Source: Streptomyces sp. ALI-76-A
GTDB lineage: Bacteria > Actinomycetota > Actinomycetes > Streptomycetales > Streptomycetaceae
Length of the DNA stretch: 64,000 nt
Assembly (NCBI RefSeq): GCF_030287445.1
Contig: NZ_JASVWB010000002.1
Coordinates: 5,084,001 to 5,148,000 of the forward strand
Reading direction: 5' to 3'
Shown: positions 1-9,936 of the stretch, piece after piece
How positions within the stretch are numbered: the first letter of the stretch is position 1
Layout of the letters: every line of letters begins with the position of its first letter
Made by a program: the position numbers and the translations under genes
Notes under the pieces: generated by a model
Told to the model about the DNA's origin: nothing
Databases searched by the model: none
The model's input: only the letters and a program-made list of their open reading frames with translations

Positions 1-1816
<1,816 letters not shown>

Positions 1817-1908
1817 GTTGCTCGCGTCCACTGTGTTGGTTCTGAAACCACGAACAGCCCCATGCTCATGGTCACGGGTGTGGTGTGGCAGGTTCACAGT
1901 TTCATAGT

Positions 1909-2028
1909 GTTTCGGTGGTTATAGCGTGAGGGAAACGCCCGGTTACATTCCGAACCCGGAAGCTAAGCCTTACAGCGCCGATGGTACTGCAGGGGGGACC
2001 CTGTGGGAGAGTAGGACGCCGCCGAACA
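1909..2028 (+). rRNA. 5S ribosomal RNA
   Basis: A 120-nt 5S rRNA gene with the typical Streptomyces start GTTTCGGTGG, the conserved CCGAACCCGGAAGCTAAG segment (loop B/helix III) and the closing arm CGCCGCCGAAC that pairs with the 5' end. It completes the 16S-23S-5S operon whose upstream part lies outside the window. Confidence 0.96.
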
Positions 2029-2037
2029 ATTTTTGGG

Positions 2038-2069
2038 AAAACCCCCGTGCCTTTCGGCACGGGGGTTTT
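2038..2069 (+). terminator. rRNA operon terminator
   Basis: A near-perfect hairpin ten bases after the 5S gene: AAAACCCCCGTGCC, loop TTTC, GGCACGGGGGTTTT. The GC-rich stem with flanking A and T tracts is a textbook intrinsic terminator. The insertion sequence starts about 20 bp further on, so the operon end is intact. Confidence 0.93.
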
Positions 2070-2086
2070 CTGCGTTCACGGGTCGT

Positions 2087-2090
2087 CTAG
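2087..2090. repeat. Target-site duplication CTAG, left copy
   Basis: CTAG immediately outside the left inverted repeat of the insertion sequence; the same four bases lie immediately outside the right end (3751-3754). Confidence 0.65.
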
Positions 2091-3750
2091 CCTCGATCTT
2101 TCGTGACGGTCCGCCGACGGAGTCGGTGGGCCGTTTCGCTTTCGGTGGCTGATGCCGGGCAGGCTGTGGGCCCGAGTGTCGCGTCGGGTGGGCGCCGGGT
2201 TCCACTGCTCCGGGTGGGGTGGTGCTACTCGCAGGGGTAGGGAAGCTGCTGGTCAGCCCGGGTTCGGCAGGAGTGCGAGCCGTGCGAGGGCGTCTGTGAT
2301 CTCCCGGGTCCAGGGCCAGTGGCGGGCGAGGCGGAGGATGCGGCGCCGGCCGGTGGTGACGAGCTGGGCGGCTGCGGAGAACAGGCGGAAGCGGAGGCGG
2401 CGGGGTTCCCAGAGCCGGGTCTGGCCGGTCAGGGCGAGCATGGGCATCCAGGCCAGCAGGTCGAGAGCGATCTGGACGATCTCCAGCCAGACCTTGTTCT
2501 GTGCGGTGTCGTGCAGGGGCAGGTTCCGCAGGCCCGTCGCGCGGCAGCTCGGATGCGGTCCTCGGCCCGGGCCCGCAGCCGGTGACGGAGCTCGAGTTCG
2601 GCGATGGGACGGCCGGCGGTGTTGGTGGCAAAGCAGGTGATCCGCATGCCGTCCGCATCCGTGATTCTCAACTGGGCCCCGGGATGCGGCCGTTCCTTGC
2701 GGACGATCAGCCGCATGCCCTTCGGCCAGCCCTCAAGCAGGTCGCCGGTGAGTTCAGCGACCCAGGCCCCGTCGCGGACCTCGCCGCCGGTCTCGACGGC
2801 CGGCGTCCATGCCGATGCCGGGATCTTCAGAACGTGCTGGTGAATGGCCTCGGTGATCACCATGCCGACCGAGTAGGACAGCCAACGCCCGCGCTGGGCG
2901 AGCCAGGCGACGAACTCGTGGGTGCCGCCCGCGGAATCGCAGCGGATCAAGGTCTGTCGCCCGCGCCGGTACTTCGTGGGCAGCTGGGCGAGGGAGAGGC
3001 GGGCGGCCTCGATGTGGTCGGCGGCCGTGTTCGAGCCCGCGTTGCCCGCCCTCAGAAGGCAGGCGACAGGTTCACCGGTGCCACCGGGGCCGTGGTCGAC
3101 GAAGCCCATCAGCGGGTGGTGACCGTAGGTCTTCTTCCAGGTCGGGGCGGCGTCCTGCTTGTCCGAGTGGGCGATGACCAGCACTCCGTCCAGATCCACG
3201 GTGACTTGCCCACCGGCGTCCGGAGCCCGGTCGCGGGCCAACGTCCAGACCCGGACGCGGACTTCGGACCGGGCCGCGCGGATGGCGGTCAGTGCCTTCT
3301 CGCTCGAGGCGGCAAGGGTGTCGATCAGGCGGGAGACCGTCGGGTCGGAGGCGACCGGCCCGAACACGGCCGGCTCGGCCCGCAGCGTTGCGATGTCGGC
3401 GAGACAGTCCCCGCCGAGTGCGACCGCCAGCGCGACGTCCAGGAGGATCTTGGCCGGGTCGTGGACGGCCCGCGGCTTCCGCCACGGAGCAAGCGCTGAG
3501 GACAACACCCGGTCGAGACCGGCTTTGCGGACCGTTTCGACCAGCAGGACGGACCCGGCCTGGGAGAAGACCTGACGGCCGTCACCCTGAACACGCACAA
3601 GGGGATAGGAACCTATAGGCTGCTTCACCTGGAAAGTGCCTCTGGTTTCAGCGGGAACAAGGACCTCGACAATCCTCATTCTTGCTGGTCAGGGGCACTT
3701 TTTGCTGAGCTGACCACCTGCCGGACAGCCTGCTTCATGAAAGCGCGAGG
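2091..3750 (-). mobile_element. IS1380-family insertion sequence, about 1.66 kb
   Basis: The element is bounded by imperfect terminal inverted repeats: left CCTCGATCTTTCGTGA (2091-2106) and right, read inwards on the minus strand, CCTCGCGCTTTCATGA (3750-3735), matching at 13 of 16 positions. Both ends start with CC and are flanked by CTAG, consistent with a 4-bp target duplication as made by IS1380 elements. The single gene inside is an IS1380-type DDE transposase on the minus strand. It sits just beyond the rRNA terminator and just upstream of a HAD hydrolase gene. CTAG is itself palindromic, so part of the flank match could be chance. Confidence 0.85.
2253..3679 (-). pseudogene. IS1380-family transposase, frameshifted near the C-terminus
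   Basis: A DDE transposase. Acidic residues expected for the active site are visible in VTVDLDGVLVIAHSD, LIRCDSAGGTHEF and in ELRHRLRARAEDRIR. Just after the last motif the frame shifts: reading on gives low-complexity Cys/Arg-rich sequence to 2429, whereas the neighbouring frame continues with family-like sequence (GLRNLPLHDTAQNK, then VWLEIVQIALDLLAWMP) to a stop at 2253-2255. One missing C near 2543 explains this. The catalytic triad is retained but about 95 C-terminal residues are lost, so the enzyme is probably inactive. The ATG at 3679 is the first start; an internal GTG is possible. Confidence 0.88.
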
Positions 3751-3754
3751 CTAG
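3751..3754. repeat. Target-site duplication CTAG, right copy
   Basis: CTAG immediately outside the right inverted repeat, matching 2087-2090. It lies about 10 bp upstream of the next gene's start codon, so the element occupies that gene's promoter or leader region. Confidence 0.65.
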
Positions 3755-3764
3755 GGTCTGAGAT

Positions 3765-4415
3765 ATGCGCTATGACCTTGTCATCTTCGACAACGACGGT
3801 GTCCTCGTCGACAGCGAACCCCTCTCCAACGAGCTCCTGGCCGGCTATCTGACCGAGCTCGGGCATCCGACCTCGTACGAGGACTCCCTGCGCGACTACA
3901 TGGGGGCCGCCATGCACCGCGTACACGATCTGGTGGAGGAGCGGACCGGGCGGCGGTTGCCGGAGGACTTCGATGATGTCTTCCATGGGCGGGTGTTCGC
4001 CGCGTTCGAGCGGGAGTTGGAGCCGGTGGCAGGGGCCGTCGGGGTGCTGGAGAAGCTGGCCGCCGACGGGGTGCGCTACTGCGTGGCGTCCTCCGGGAGC
4101 CATGAGCGGATTCGGGTCGGGCATCGGAAGACCGGGCTGGACCGGTGGTTCGACGACGGGCGGATCTTCAGCTCGCAGGATGTGGGGCGGGGGAAGCCGG
4201 CGCCGGACCTGTTCCTGTACGCGGCCGAGCGGATGGGCGTCGAGCCGGCGCGGTGTGCGGTGGTCGAGGACAGTCCGCTGGGGGTACGGGCGGCCGTCGC
4301 GGCCGGGATGGACGTGTACGCGTTCACCGCCATGACGCCGGCCGACAGGCTCGTAGGAGCTACTCGGTTCTTCTCGGACATGGGGGAGTTGGCTGACCTG
4401 CTGGGGGCGGGCTGA
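3765..4415 (+). CDS. HAD-superfamily hydrolase (beta-phosphoglucomutase-like)
   Basis: A 216-residue cytoplasmic phosphatase or phosphomutase of the haloacid dehalogenase superfamily. The nucleophile motif is FDNDGVLVDSEP (Asp9 and Asp11), motif II is the SSG in CVASSGS, the Lys is in GRGKPAPD, and motif IV is VVEDSPLGVRAA. The helical cap after motif I is of the small alpha type seen in beta-phosphoglucomutase and related sugar-phosphate phosphatases. The substrate cannot be told from sequence. The gene is transcribed away from the adjacent insertion sequence, whose right end lies about 10 bp upstream of the ATG, so its native promoter has probably been displaced. Confidence 0.9.
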   Translation: MRYDLVIFDNDGVLVDSEPLSNELLAGYLTELGHPTSYEDSLRDYMGAAMHRVHDLVEERTGRRLPEDFDDVFHGRVFAAFERELEPVAGAVGVLEKLAADGVRYCVASSGSHERIRVGHRKTGLDRWFDDGRIFSSQDVGRGKPAPDLFLYAAERMGVEPARCAVVEDSPLGVRAAVAAGMDVYAFTAMTPADRLVGATRFFSDMGELADLLGAG

Positions 4416-4431
4416 GGCGGGAGGGGGTGGG

Positions 4432-4454
4432 CGCCAGGCGACCGGCGCCTGGCG
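4432..4454 (+). terminator. Hairpin after HAD hydrolase gene
   Basis: Perfect 9-bp inverted repeat CGCCAGGCG / CGCCTGGCG with a 5-base loop, 17 bp after the stop codon. There is no T-tract, which is usual for Streptomyces terminators. Confidence 0.55.
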
Positions 4455-4554
4455 GGGGACGGCCCTTGGCGTCGGGTGCGGAACATGAAGCTGAGGAGAA
4501 TTCATCTTTGGCTGGATCTACCCACGAGTACGCCGGGGCCCTACGCTCGCCGCC

Positions 4555-5772
4555 ATGACTGATGTGCTGCGGCGCGGCAGGGCCTCGCTGGCGTTCAGCT
4601 TCTTCGCGCAGGGTGTGGCCTTCGCTCTGCTGGTGACGCGGATTCCGGCGATCCAGAACCGGTACGGCGTCTCCGACGCGCTGCTGCCCGCGTTCCTGGC
4701 CGCCGTGCCCGTCCTCGCCGGCGTCGGAAGCGTCGCGACCGGGCACCTGGTGAAGCGGATACCGCCCAGTCGGGTGCTGCGGTGGTCCCAGCCCGTCGTG
4801 CTCCTGGCGCTGCTCGGGGTCGGGGCGGGGGAGCGGATGGCCGAACTGGCTGTCTCGCTTGCCGCGTTCGGGCTGGCGGTGGGTGCGCTGGACGCCTCGA
4901 TGAACATGCTCGGGGTGAGTCTGCAGCGGTCGTACGGGCGCAGCATCATGCTGAGTTTCCACGCCGTCTACAGCCTGGGCGGGATTCTGGGGGCCTCGCT
5001 CGCCTGGGCGGGGGCGCATTGGCACCTGGCGTTGTGGGTGTCGTATCTGCCGGTGGCGTTGGTGCTGTTGCCGGCCGCGCTGGTGGGGAGTCGGTGGTAC
5101 GTCGACGCGGATGCCGACGGGGTGGTGGAGGACGCGGTGAAGGCGGAGGGGACGGGGGTCGCCTTCAAGGCGCTGCTGCCGCTGTGTCTGGTGATGTGCT
5201 TCGCGTACATCGGGGACTCGACCGTCTCCAACTGGAGTGCCAAGTACTTGCAGGACGTGTTGGGGAGCTCGGAGCAGCTGGCCACCGTGCCGTACAACGT
5301 GTACATGGTGACCACGCTGGTGGGGCGGGCACTGGGGGACTTCGGGGTGCGCCGGTTCGGGGCCGTGGCGGTCGTCCGGGGCGGGGCGGTCCTGGCGGCG
5401 GTGGGGTTCGCGGTGGTGGCGGTGGCGCCCGGTGCGTGGGTGGGGATGCTCGGGTTCACGTTGCTCGGGCTGGGGCTGTGTGTGCTGGTGCCGCAGACCT
5501 TCGCCGCGGCGGGGCGGCTGTTCCCGGGGGCGTCCGACGCGGCCGTCGCGCGGCTCAACGTCTTCAACTATGTGGGCTTTCTGGTCGGTTCGCCGTTGGT
5601 GGGGGCGCTGGGCGACACCTGGAGCTATCGGGGGGCCATGCTCGTGCCGATGGTGTTGGTGCTGGTGACGCTCGTGTACGCCCGGTCGTTCGCCGCTCAA
5701 CCGGACCGATACGGTGGCGGGCATGAGCGGCCGCGCACAGCTGATGTGGGACGAGGCAGTAACGGGCTATGA
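4555..5772 (+). CDS. MFS transporter
   Basis: A 405-residue integral membrane protein with about twelve hydrophobic segments, beginning ASLAFSFFAQGVAFALLVTR, typical of the major facilitator superfamily. The loop between TM2 and TM3 carries TGHLVKRIPPSRVLR in place of the usual G-x-x-x-D-R/K motif. A substrate cannot be assigned; close Streptomyces relatives are annotated only as MFS transporters. The gene overlaps the next one (start at 5723) by about 50 bp, so the two are probably co-transcribed and translationally coupled. Confidence 0.88.
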   Translation: MTDVLRRGRASLAFSFFAQGVAFALLVTRIPAIQNRYGVSDALLPAFLAAVPVLAGVGSVATGHLVKRIPPSRVLRWSQPVVLLALLGVGAGERMAELAVSLAAFGLAVGALDASMNMLGVSLQRSYGRSIMLSFHAVYSLGGILGASLAWAGAHWHLALWVSYLPVALVLLPAALVGSRWYVDADADGVVEDAVKAEGTGVAFKALLPLCLVMCFAYIGDSTVSNWSAKYLQDVLGSSEQLATVPYNVYMVTTLVGRALGDFGVRRFGAVAVVRGGAVLAAVGFAVVAVAPGAWVGMLGFTLLGLGLCVLVPQTFAAAGRLFPGASDAAVARLNVFNYVGFLVGSPLVGALGDTWSYRGAMLVPMVLVLVTLVYARSFAAQPDRYGGGHERPRTADVGRGSNGL

Positions 5773-6895
5773 CTTCGGTCCGGATCATCCGATGGATCCG
5801 GTCCGGCTCGCCCTGACCTGGAGGCTGGTGCAGGCCTTCGGGCTGGACCGGGAGGTGGATCTCGTCGCGGCCAAGCCGGCCGGGGAGTCGACGCTGCGGC
5901 TGGTGCACCGGGAGGACTACGTCGAGGCCGTGAAGGCGGCGTCGGCGGATCCCCGGGCGGCCGACGGGGCGTATGGGCTGGGGACCCTGGACGATCCCGC
6001 CTTCGCCGGGATGCACGAGGTGTCCGCGTTGATCGCCGGGCAGTCGGTGGGGGCCGCGGAGGCCGTGTGGCGGGGGGACGCGCTGCACGCGGTGAACTTC
6101 GCGGGCGGGTTGCATCACGCGATGCCGGGGAGTGCGTCCGGGTTCTGCATCTACAACGACGCGTCGCTCGCCATTGCCCGGCTGCTGGAGCTCGGGGCCG
6201 AGCGGGTCGCCTATGTGGACGTCGATGTGCATCACGGGGACGGGGTGCAGGCGGCGTTCTGGGAGGATCCGCGGGTTCTGACGATTTCGCTGCACGAGCA
6301 TCCTCGTACGTTGTTTCCGCAGACCGGGTGGCCGGAGGAGACGGGGGCGGAGTGCGCGGAGGGGTCGGCGGTGAACGTCGCGTTGCCGGCGGGGACGGGG
6401 GATGCCGGGTGGTTGCGGGCGTTCCACGCGGTGGTGCCGGAGGTGATCGCCGATTTCCGGCCGCAGGTGCTGGTGACCCAGCATGGGGCCGATACGCACT
6501 TCGAGGATCCGCTGGCGCATTTGGCGGTGTCCTTGGACGCGCAGCGGGCGGTGCAGGTCGCCTGTCATGAGCTGGCGCATGAGTACGCCGGTGGGCGGTG
6601 GGTGGCGCTGGGCGGGGGTGGCTACGCGGTGGTGGATGTCGTGCCGCGGTCGTGGACGCATCTGGTGGGAATCGCGGCGGGGCGGCCGGTGTCGCCGGAG
6701 GCGGTGATTCCGGAGGAGTGGCGGCGGGATGTGTTCGCTCGGACTCGGCAGTTGGGGCCGGGGCGGATGACGGATGGGCGGTGGCCGGTGTCGTGGGCGG
6801 GGTGGGAAGAGGGGTACGACCCGGCGGATCGGTTGGATCAGGCGGTGGTGGCTGCGCGGCGGGCGGTGTTTCCGCTGCGGGGGTTGTTGGCCTAG
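5723..6895 (+). CDS. acuC: AcuC-like acetoin utilization / histone deacetylase family protein
   Basis: A 390-residue member of the arginase/deacetylase superfamily (HDAC, AcuC branch), expected to remove acetyl groups from lysines, in bacteria typically of acetyl-CoA synthetase. The tandem-His motif GGLHHAMPG, zinc ligands in YVDVDVHHGDGVQ, the QHGADTHFEDPLAHL segment and the GGGGY loop are all present. ATG at 5723 (MSGRAQLMWDE) is preferred to the GTG at 5714 on family alignment. It overlaps the end of the MFS gene. No acetyltransferase partner gene is nearby. Confidence 0.9.
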   Translation: MSGRAQLMWDEAVTGYDFGPDHPMDPVRLALTWRLVQAFGLDREVDLVAAKPAGESTLRLVHREDYVEAVKAASADPRAADGAYGLGTLDDPAFAGMHEVSALIAGQSVGAAEAVWRGDALHAVNFAGGLHHAMPGSASGFCIYNDASLAIARLLELGAERVAYVDVDVHHGDGVQAAFWEDPRVLTISLHEHPRTLFPQTGWPEETGAECAEGSAVNVALPAGTGDAGWLRAFHAVVPEVIADFRPQVLVTQHGADTHFEDPLAHLAVSLDAQRAVQVACHELAHEYAGGRWVALGGGGYAVVDVVPRSWTHLVGIAAGRPVSPEAVIPEEWRRDVFARTRQLGPGRMTDGRWPVSWAGWEEGYDPADRLDQAVVAARRAVFPLRGLLA

Positions 6896-6950
6896 GGGGG
6901 TGGGTGGGGATCTGCCCCTTCGGCCCCGTCGCGGGGCTCCTCCCCCGTAC

Positions 6951-7023
6951 CCCCGCTGGGGGGCTGCGCCCCAGACCCCCTTCGGCCTGGACGGCCTCGT
7001 CCTCACACGCTGGATGGGCTGAA
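6951..7023. repeat. Streptomyces dispersed intergenic repeat (hairpin plus conserved tail)
   Basis: The gap between acuC and the next gene contains the hairpin CTGGGG...CCCCAG (6956-6974), then TTCGGCCTGGACGGCCTCGT and CCTCACACGCTGGATGGGCTG. This combination resembles a dispersed element common between Streptomyces genes. A related sequence, in opposite orientation, lies at 22685-22706. The element may act as a terminator for acuC. Confidence 0.55.
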
Positions 7024-7178
7024 CCGGGCTGGCGTGGGCCGTGTCAGCCGGACGGACGGGCTGGGGTGGTGGGTTGAGACGAGCTTCGGTGTGAGGGCGT
7101 TGGCGTTGTTACGCCGAGGGTGGGGGGTTTTCGGGTTCTCGGGGCGGTGGGGGGTGCCGTCCGGCAGCATCGTTTTCT

Positions 7179-7994
7179 GTGTTGAGCTCCCAGGCGTTGC
7201 GCGCTCATCTTCTCGCTGTCCGGCTGGCCGGGAGTGTGGCTACCTCGCGGGAGGAGAGCCTTCGGAGCTACCGGCTGTTCGCGGCTCGTGATCCTCGGGT
7301 TTTGATCGGGATTGATCCTGAAAAGACCTGGGGTGAGCGAGATGTGATCGAGTTGATGGCGAAGAAGTGCGGGGTTTCGGCCGATCCAGGGCATAGATCT
7401 GGTCATGATGTGATTGATCCGGAGCTGACCCTGGACGCCCTGGACGCCTTCGCGGAGCGGCTCGCCGCCGCGGCCGGACGCGGCGCGCCCGTGCTGTTCG
7501 GTACCGGGCACCCGCATCGGCTGCTGGGGTTCTACGCCGCTTTGGCGGACGCGTTGTCGACGGCGGGATGTACTGTCCTCACCCCGGCGCAGGGTCACCG
7601 TGTCGACATAACGACCCGGTTCGGTCTACGCACGTACAACCTTGACTACGTACGAGGAGTCGGGTTGGTGCGGGAACCCGAGGAGCCGAGCTCCGGTGGT
7701 GCGACCGGCGCACACACGCATTCGCCCCTCCCGGTTCGTACCGTGCTGGAGGCCGCCGCCGAGGCCGGCGGGCCGCTTCCCGAGCTGGTCGTCGGGGATC
7801 ACGGATGGGTCTGCGGAGCAGGTCAGCTGGGGTTTGAGGCCATGGGGCTGGCGGATACCGACGACCCCGCGCTGTTCGTGGGGCAGGCCGAGGGGGCCGT
7901 GTCCGTCGTCGTTCCACTTGATGACGCCGTGCGGTCCGCTTACTACCGGCCGCTTACCCGCTACGTACTCAATCGAGCGTGTCTGTCACAGTAG
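7179..7994 (+). CDS. Conserved actinobacterial phosphatase-like protein
   Basis: A 271-residue soluble protein starting at GTG 7179 (MLSSQALRAHLL). Close Streptomyces homologues are usually annotated simply as phosphatase, which I repeat with caution because no classical phosphatase signature is obvious. Visible features are FGTGHPHRLLGFY near residue 108, the acidic LPELVVGDHGWVCGAGQLGFEAMGL-type region near residue 195 (a DHG motif) and a C-terminal VVVPLDDAVRSAYYRPL. There is no signal peptide or membrane segment. It lies upstream of bdtA in the same orientation, separated by about 130 bp. Confidence 0.7.
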   Translation: MLSSQALRAHLLAVRLAGSVATSREESLRSYRLFAARDPRVLIGIDPEKTWGERDVIELMAKKCGVSADPGHRSGHDVIDPELTLDALDAFAERLAAAAGRGAPVLFGTGHPHRLLGFYAALADALSTAGCTVLTPAQGHRVDITTRFGLRTYNLDYVRGVGLVREPEEPSSGGATGAHTHSPLPVRTVLEAAAEAGGPLPELVVGDHGWVCGAGQLGFEAMGLADTDDPALFVGQAEGAVSVVVPLDDAVRSAYYRPLTRYVLNRACLSQ

Positions 7995-8048
7995 GCCGCC
8001 GATGGGTGCACCTCTTCCCCACTTGCATCACCCGCCCCTACATTGGGG

Positions 8049-8076
8049 AGTGAGCACGCAGCGACGAAGAGTCACC
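8049..8076 (+). promoter_or_regulatory. Possible BldD site upstream of bdtA
   Basis: AGTGA at 8049-8053 and TCACC at 8072-8076 are the two half-site elements of the published BldD box (AGTGA-spacer-TCACC). They lie 48-75 bp upstream of the bdtA start. bdtA was named as a BldD target in S. coelicolor. Half-sites this short occur by chance, so the assignment rests mostly on context. Confidence 0.4.
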
Positions 8077-8123
8077 GGAAGGGGAAGCCGGTGACCGTCG
8101 AGTGCGGAAGGTTCAGGTGTGAC

Positions 8124-8333
8124 ATGGCTGCTGAGCAGAGGCCTCTGAGCGAGGTTCAGTTCCTTACCGTGGCGGAAGTCGCCTCGGTGATGCGAGTGTC
8201 GAAGATGACCGTGTACCGCTTGGTGCACAGCGGTCATCTGCCTGCGATCCGGGTGGGGCGGTCCTTCCGCGTCCCCGAGAACGCGGTTCACGAGTACCTC
8301 CGCGAGAGCTATGTGGGGGTGGAAACCGCCTGA
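8124..8333 (+). CDS. bdtA: BdtA-like small MerR/excisionase-type DNA-binding protein
   Basis: A 69-residue protein with a helix-turn-helix of the excisionase/MerR type (TVAEVASVMRVSKMTVYRLV, then GHLPAIRVGRSFRVPENAVHEYL). It is expected to bind DNA through a winged helix. The S. coelicolor orthologue BdtA (BldD target A) was found as a direct target of the developmental regulator BldD. ATG 8124 is chosen over GTG 8043 because the extra residues do not resemble family members and an AGGTG precedes 8124. It lies close to bS22, the epimerase, rsbN and bldN, as in S. coelicolor. Confidence 0.82.
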   Translation: MAAEQRPLSEVQFLTVAEVASVMRVSKMTVYRLVHSGHLPAIRVGRSFRVPENAVHEYLRESYVGVETA

Positions 8334-8343
8334 CGACGATGGT

Positions 8344-8382
8344 CCGGGGGGATCCTCAGGGCAAGGTCAAGGATCACCCCGG
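8344..8382 (+). terminator. Terminator hairpin after bdtA
   Basis: Inverted repeat CCGGGGGGATCCT / AGGATCACCCCGG with one mismatch in 13 pairs, ten bases after the bdtA stop codon. Confidence 0.7.
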
Positions 8383-8489
8383 CCCCTCGATTACGACCTC
8401 AGCGCTCGGACGGGTAGGCTAGCCCCTCGTAGGTCGTGTGGGCCCATGGCGCCCAAACACCGAGTGATGAGAAGTGAGCGAGGGTAGTC

Positions 8490-8588
8490 GTGGGCTCTGT
8501 TATCAAGAAGCGGCGCAAGCGGATGGCCAAGAAGAAGCACCGCAAGCTGCTCAAGCGCACGCGCGTTCAGCGCCGCAACAAGAAGTAG
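8490..8588 (+). CDS. Ribosomal protein bS22-like (AURKAIP1/COX24 domain), 32 aa
   Basis: A tiny gene of 32 codons starting at GTG 8490. The product begins [19 protein letters not shown] and is almost entirely Lys/Arg. It matches the conserved actinobacterial 30S subunit protein known as bS22 from the mycobacterial ribosome structure, related to the mitochondrial AURKAIP1/COX24 domain. It should sit on 16S rRNA in the small subunit. AGGG lies six bases upstream of the start. It is followed after about 45 bp by a very strong hairpin, so it forms its own transcription unit or ends one. Confidence 0.9.
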   Translation: MGSVIKKRRKRMAKKKHRKLLKRTRVQRRNKK

Positions 8589-8633
8589 TAGGCAGCGGCA
8601 AGGATTGCGTGACGCCGCGGAAGTGGCGTGTCT

Positions 8634-8662
8634 GTGGCCCCCCACCATCGGTGGGGGGCCAC
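8634..8662 (+). terminator. Strong hairpin terminator after bS22 gene
   Basis: Perfect 13-bp stem GTGGCCCCCCACC / GGTGGGGGGCCAC with a 3-base loop. Confidence 0.85.
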
Positions 8663-8863
8663 ACGCGTGTCCGGGAACCCGGGTCGTGCGTTGTGTGCGT
8701 AGGCACGTCATCCACATGGCTCGGTCTGTTCGTACGTCTGTGGATGCTGTCACTTCACGCAGTGGGCGGTCATCACAGCGCAACAACAAAACGCTAAGTT
8801 GGCCGCACACGGGGAACGCGGCAGGCTACGAGTGCCGGATGGGCTGGAAGGAAGGCGCTGATC

Positions 8864-9922
8864 TTGGGCAAGGTCGTGCTCGTGACCGGAGTGGCCCGTC
8901 AACTGGGGGGCCGGTTCGTACGACGGATCCAGCGTGACCCACAGGTGGACCGGGTCATCGCCGTGGACGCGGTGCCGCCCGAGCACCACCTGGGCGGTGC
9001 CGACTTCATCCAGGCCGACCTGCGTCAGCCCACCATCGCGCGGGTGCTCGCGCAGACGGCCGCCGACACGGTCGTCCACCTGGACGTGACCGGGACCGCG
9101 CTCGGCAGCGGCAGCCGGACCTCGGTCAAGGAGACCAACGTCATCGGCACCATGCAGCTGCTGGGTGCCTGTCAGAAGTCGCCGACGGTCAAGCGGCTCG
9201 TGGTGAAGTCCAGTACGAACGTCTACGGGTCCGCGCCCCGGGACCCCGCCGTGTTCACCGAGACCACTCCGGCCAAGTCGCTGCCCAGCGGCGGGTTCGC
9301 CAAGGACACCGTCGAGGTCGAGGGCTATGTGCGCGGGTTCGCCCGGCGGCGGCCCGACGTCGCCGTGTGCGTGCTGAGGTTCGCCAACATCCTCGGTCCG
9401 ACCGCGGACACCCCGCTCGCCGCGTACTTCTCGCTGCCCGTCCTGCCGACCGTGCTGGGCTATGACCCGCGGTTGCAGTTCGTGCACGAGGACGACGTGA
9501 TCGAGGTGCTGCGGATCGCCTCGCACGAGCCGGCGCGGGGCACCCTGAACAGCGGCACCTTCAACATCGCCGGTGACGGGGTCCTGCTGCTGTCGCAGTG
9601 CTCCCGCAGGCTCGGCCGGCCCACCGTGCCGTTGCTGCTGCCTGCCGTCACCTGGGCGGGCTCCCTGGTGCGTACGCTGGGCATGACGGACTTCTCGCCC
9701 GAGCAGATCCGGCTGCTGACCCATGGCCGGGTCGTGTCGACGACCCAGATGCGGGAGACGCTCGGGTTCCAGCCGAAGTACACGACGGCGGAGACCTTCG
9801 CGGACTTCGCGCGCAGCCGCGGGCCCGGGCTTCTGCCGCCCGAGAACGTGGCCGCGGCCGTCGACCGGATCGCCGCGGCCGTCGCGGGCGGCGGCCACCC
9901 CCCGACGCAGAGCGCCAACTGA
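8864..9922 (+). CDS. NAD-dependent epimerase/dehydratase family (extended SDR) protein
   Basis: A 352-residue Rossmann-fold protein of the extended short-chain dehydrogenase family. It has an N-terminal nucleotide-binding segment VLVTGVARQLGGRFVRR, a variant of TGxxGxxG, and the region SSTNVYGSAP where UDP-sugar epimerases carry Ser/Thr-x-x-x-Tyr-x-x-x-Lys. The Lys position is not obvious, so catalysis is uncertain. It starts at TTG 8864, preceded by GGAAGG. It is followed after 14 bp by the acyltransferase gene, and the pair is conserved in Streptomyces, which suggests a linked role, possibly in envelope or lipid metabolism. Confidence 0.85.
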   Translation: MGKVVLVTGVARQLGGRFVRRIQRDPQVDRVIAVDAVPPEHHLGGADFIQADLRQPTIARVLAQTAADTVVHLDVTGTALGSGSRTSVKETNVIGTMQLLGACQKSPTVKRLVVKSSTNVYGSAPRDPAVFTETTPAKSLPSGGFAKDTVEVEGYVRGFARRRPDVAVCVLRFANILGPTADTPLAAYFSLPVLPTVLGYDPRLQFVHEDDVIEVLRIASHEPARGTLNSGTFNIAGDGVLLLSQCSRRLGRPTVPLLLPAVTWAGSLVRTLGMTDFSPEQIRLLTHGRVVSTTQMRETLGFQPKYTTAETFADFARSRGPGLLPPENVAAAVDRIAAAVAGGGHPPTQSAN

Positions 9923-9936
9923 GGAGCGCATCAACG

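Noticed and set aside
1817..1908. Possible tRNA in the 23S-5S spacer
   Set aside because: The spacer lacks a cloverleaf and a T-loop sequence; it is a processing spacer.
2501..3575. Plus-strand frames opposite the transposase
   Set aside because: They are antisense shadows created by third-position GC; the minus strand carries the family motifs.
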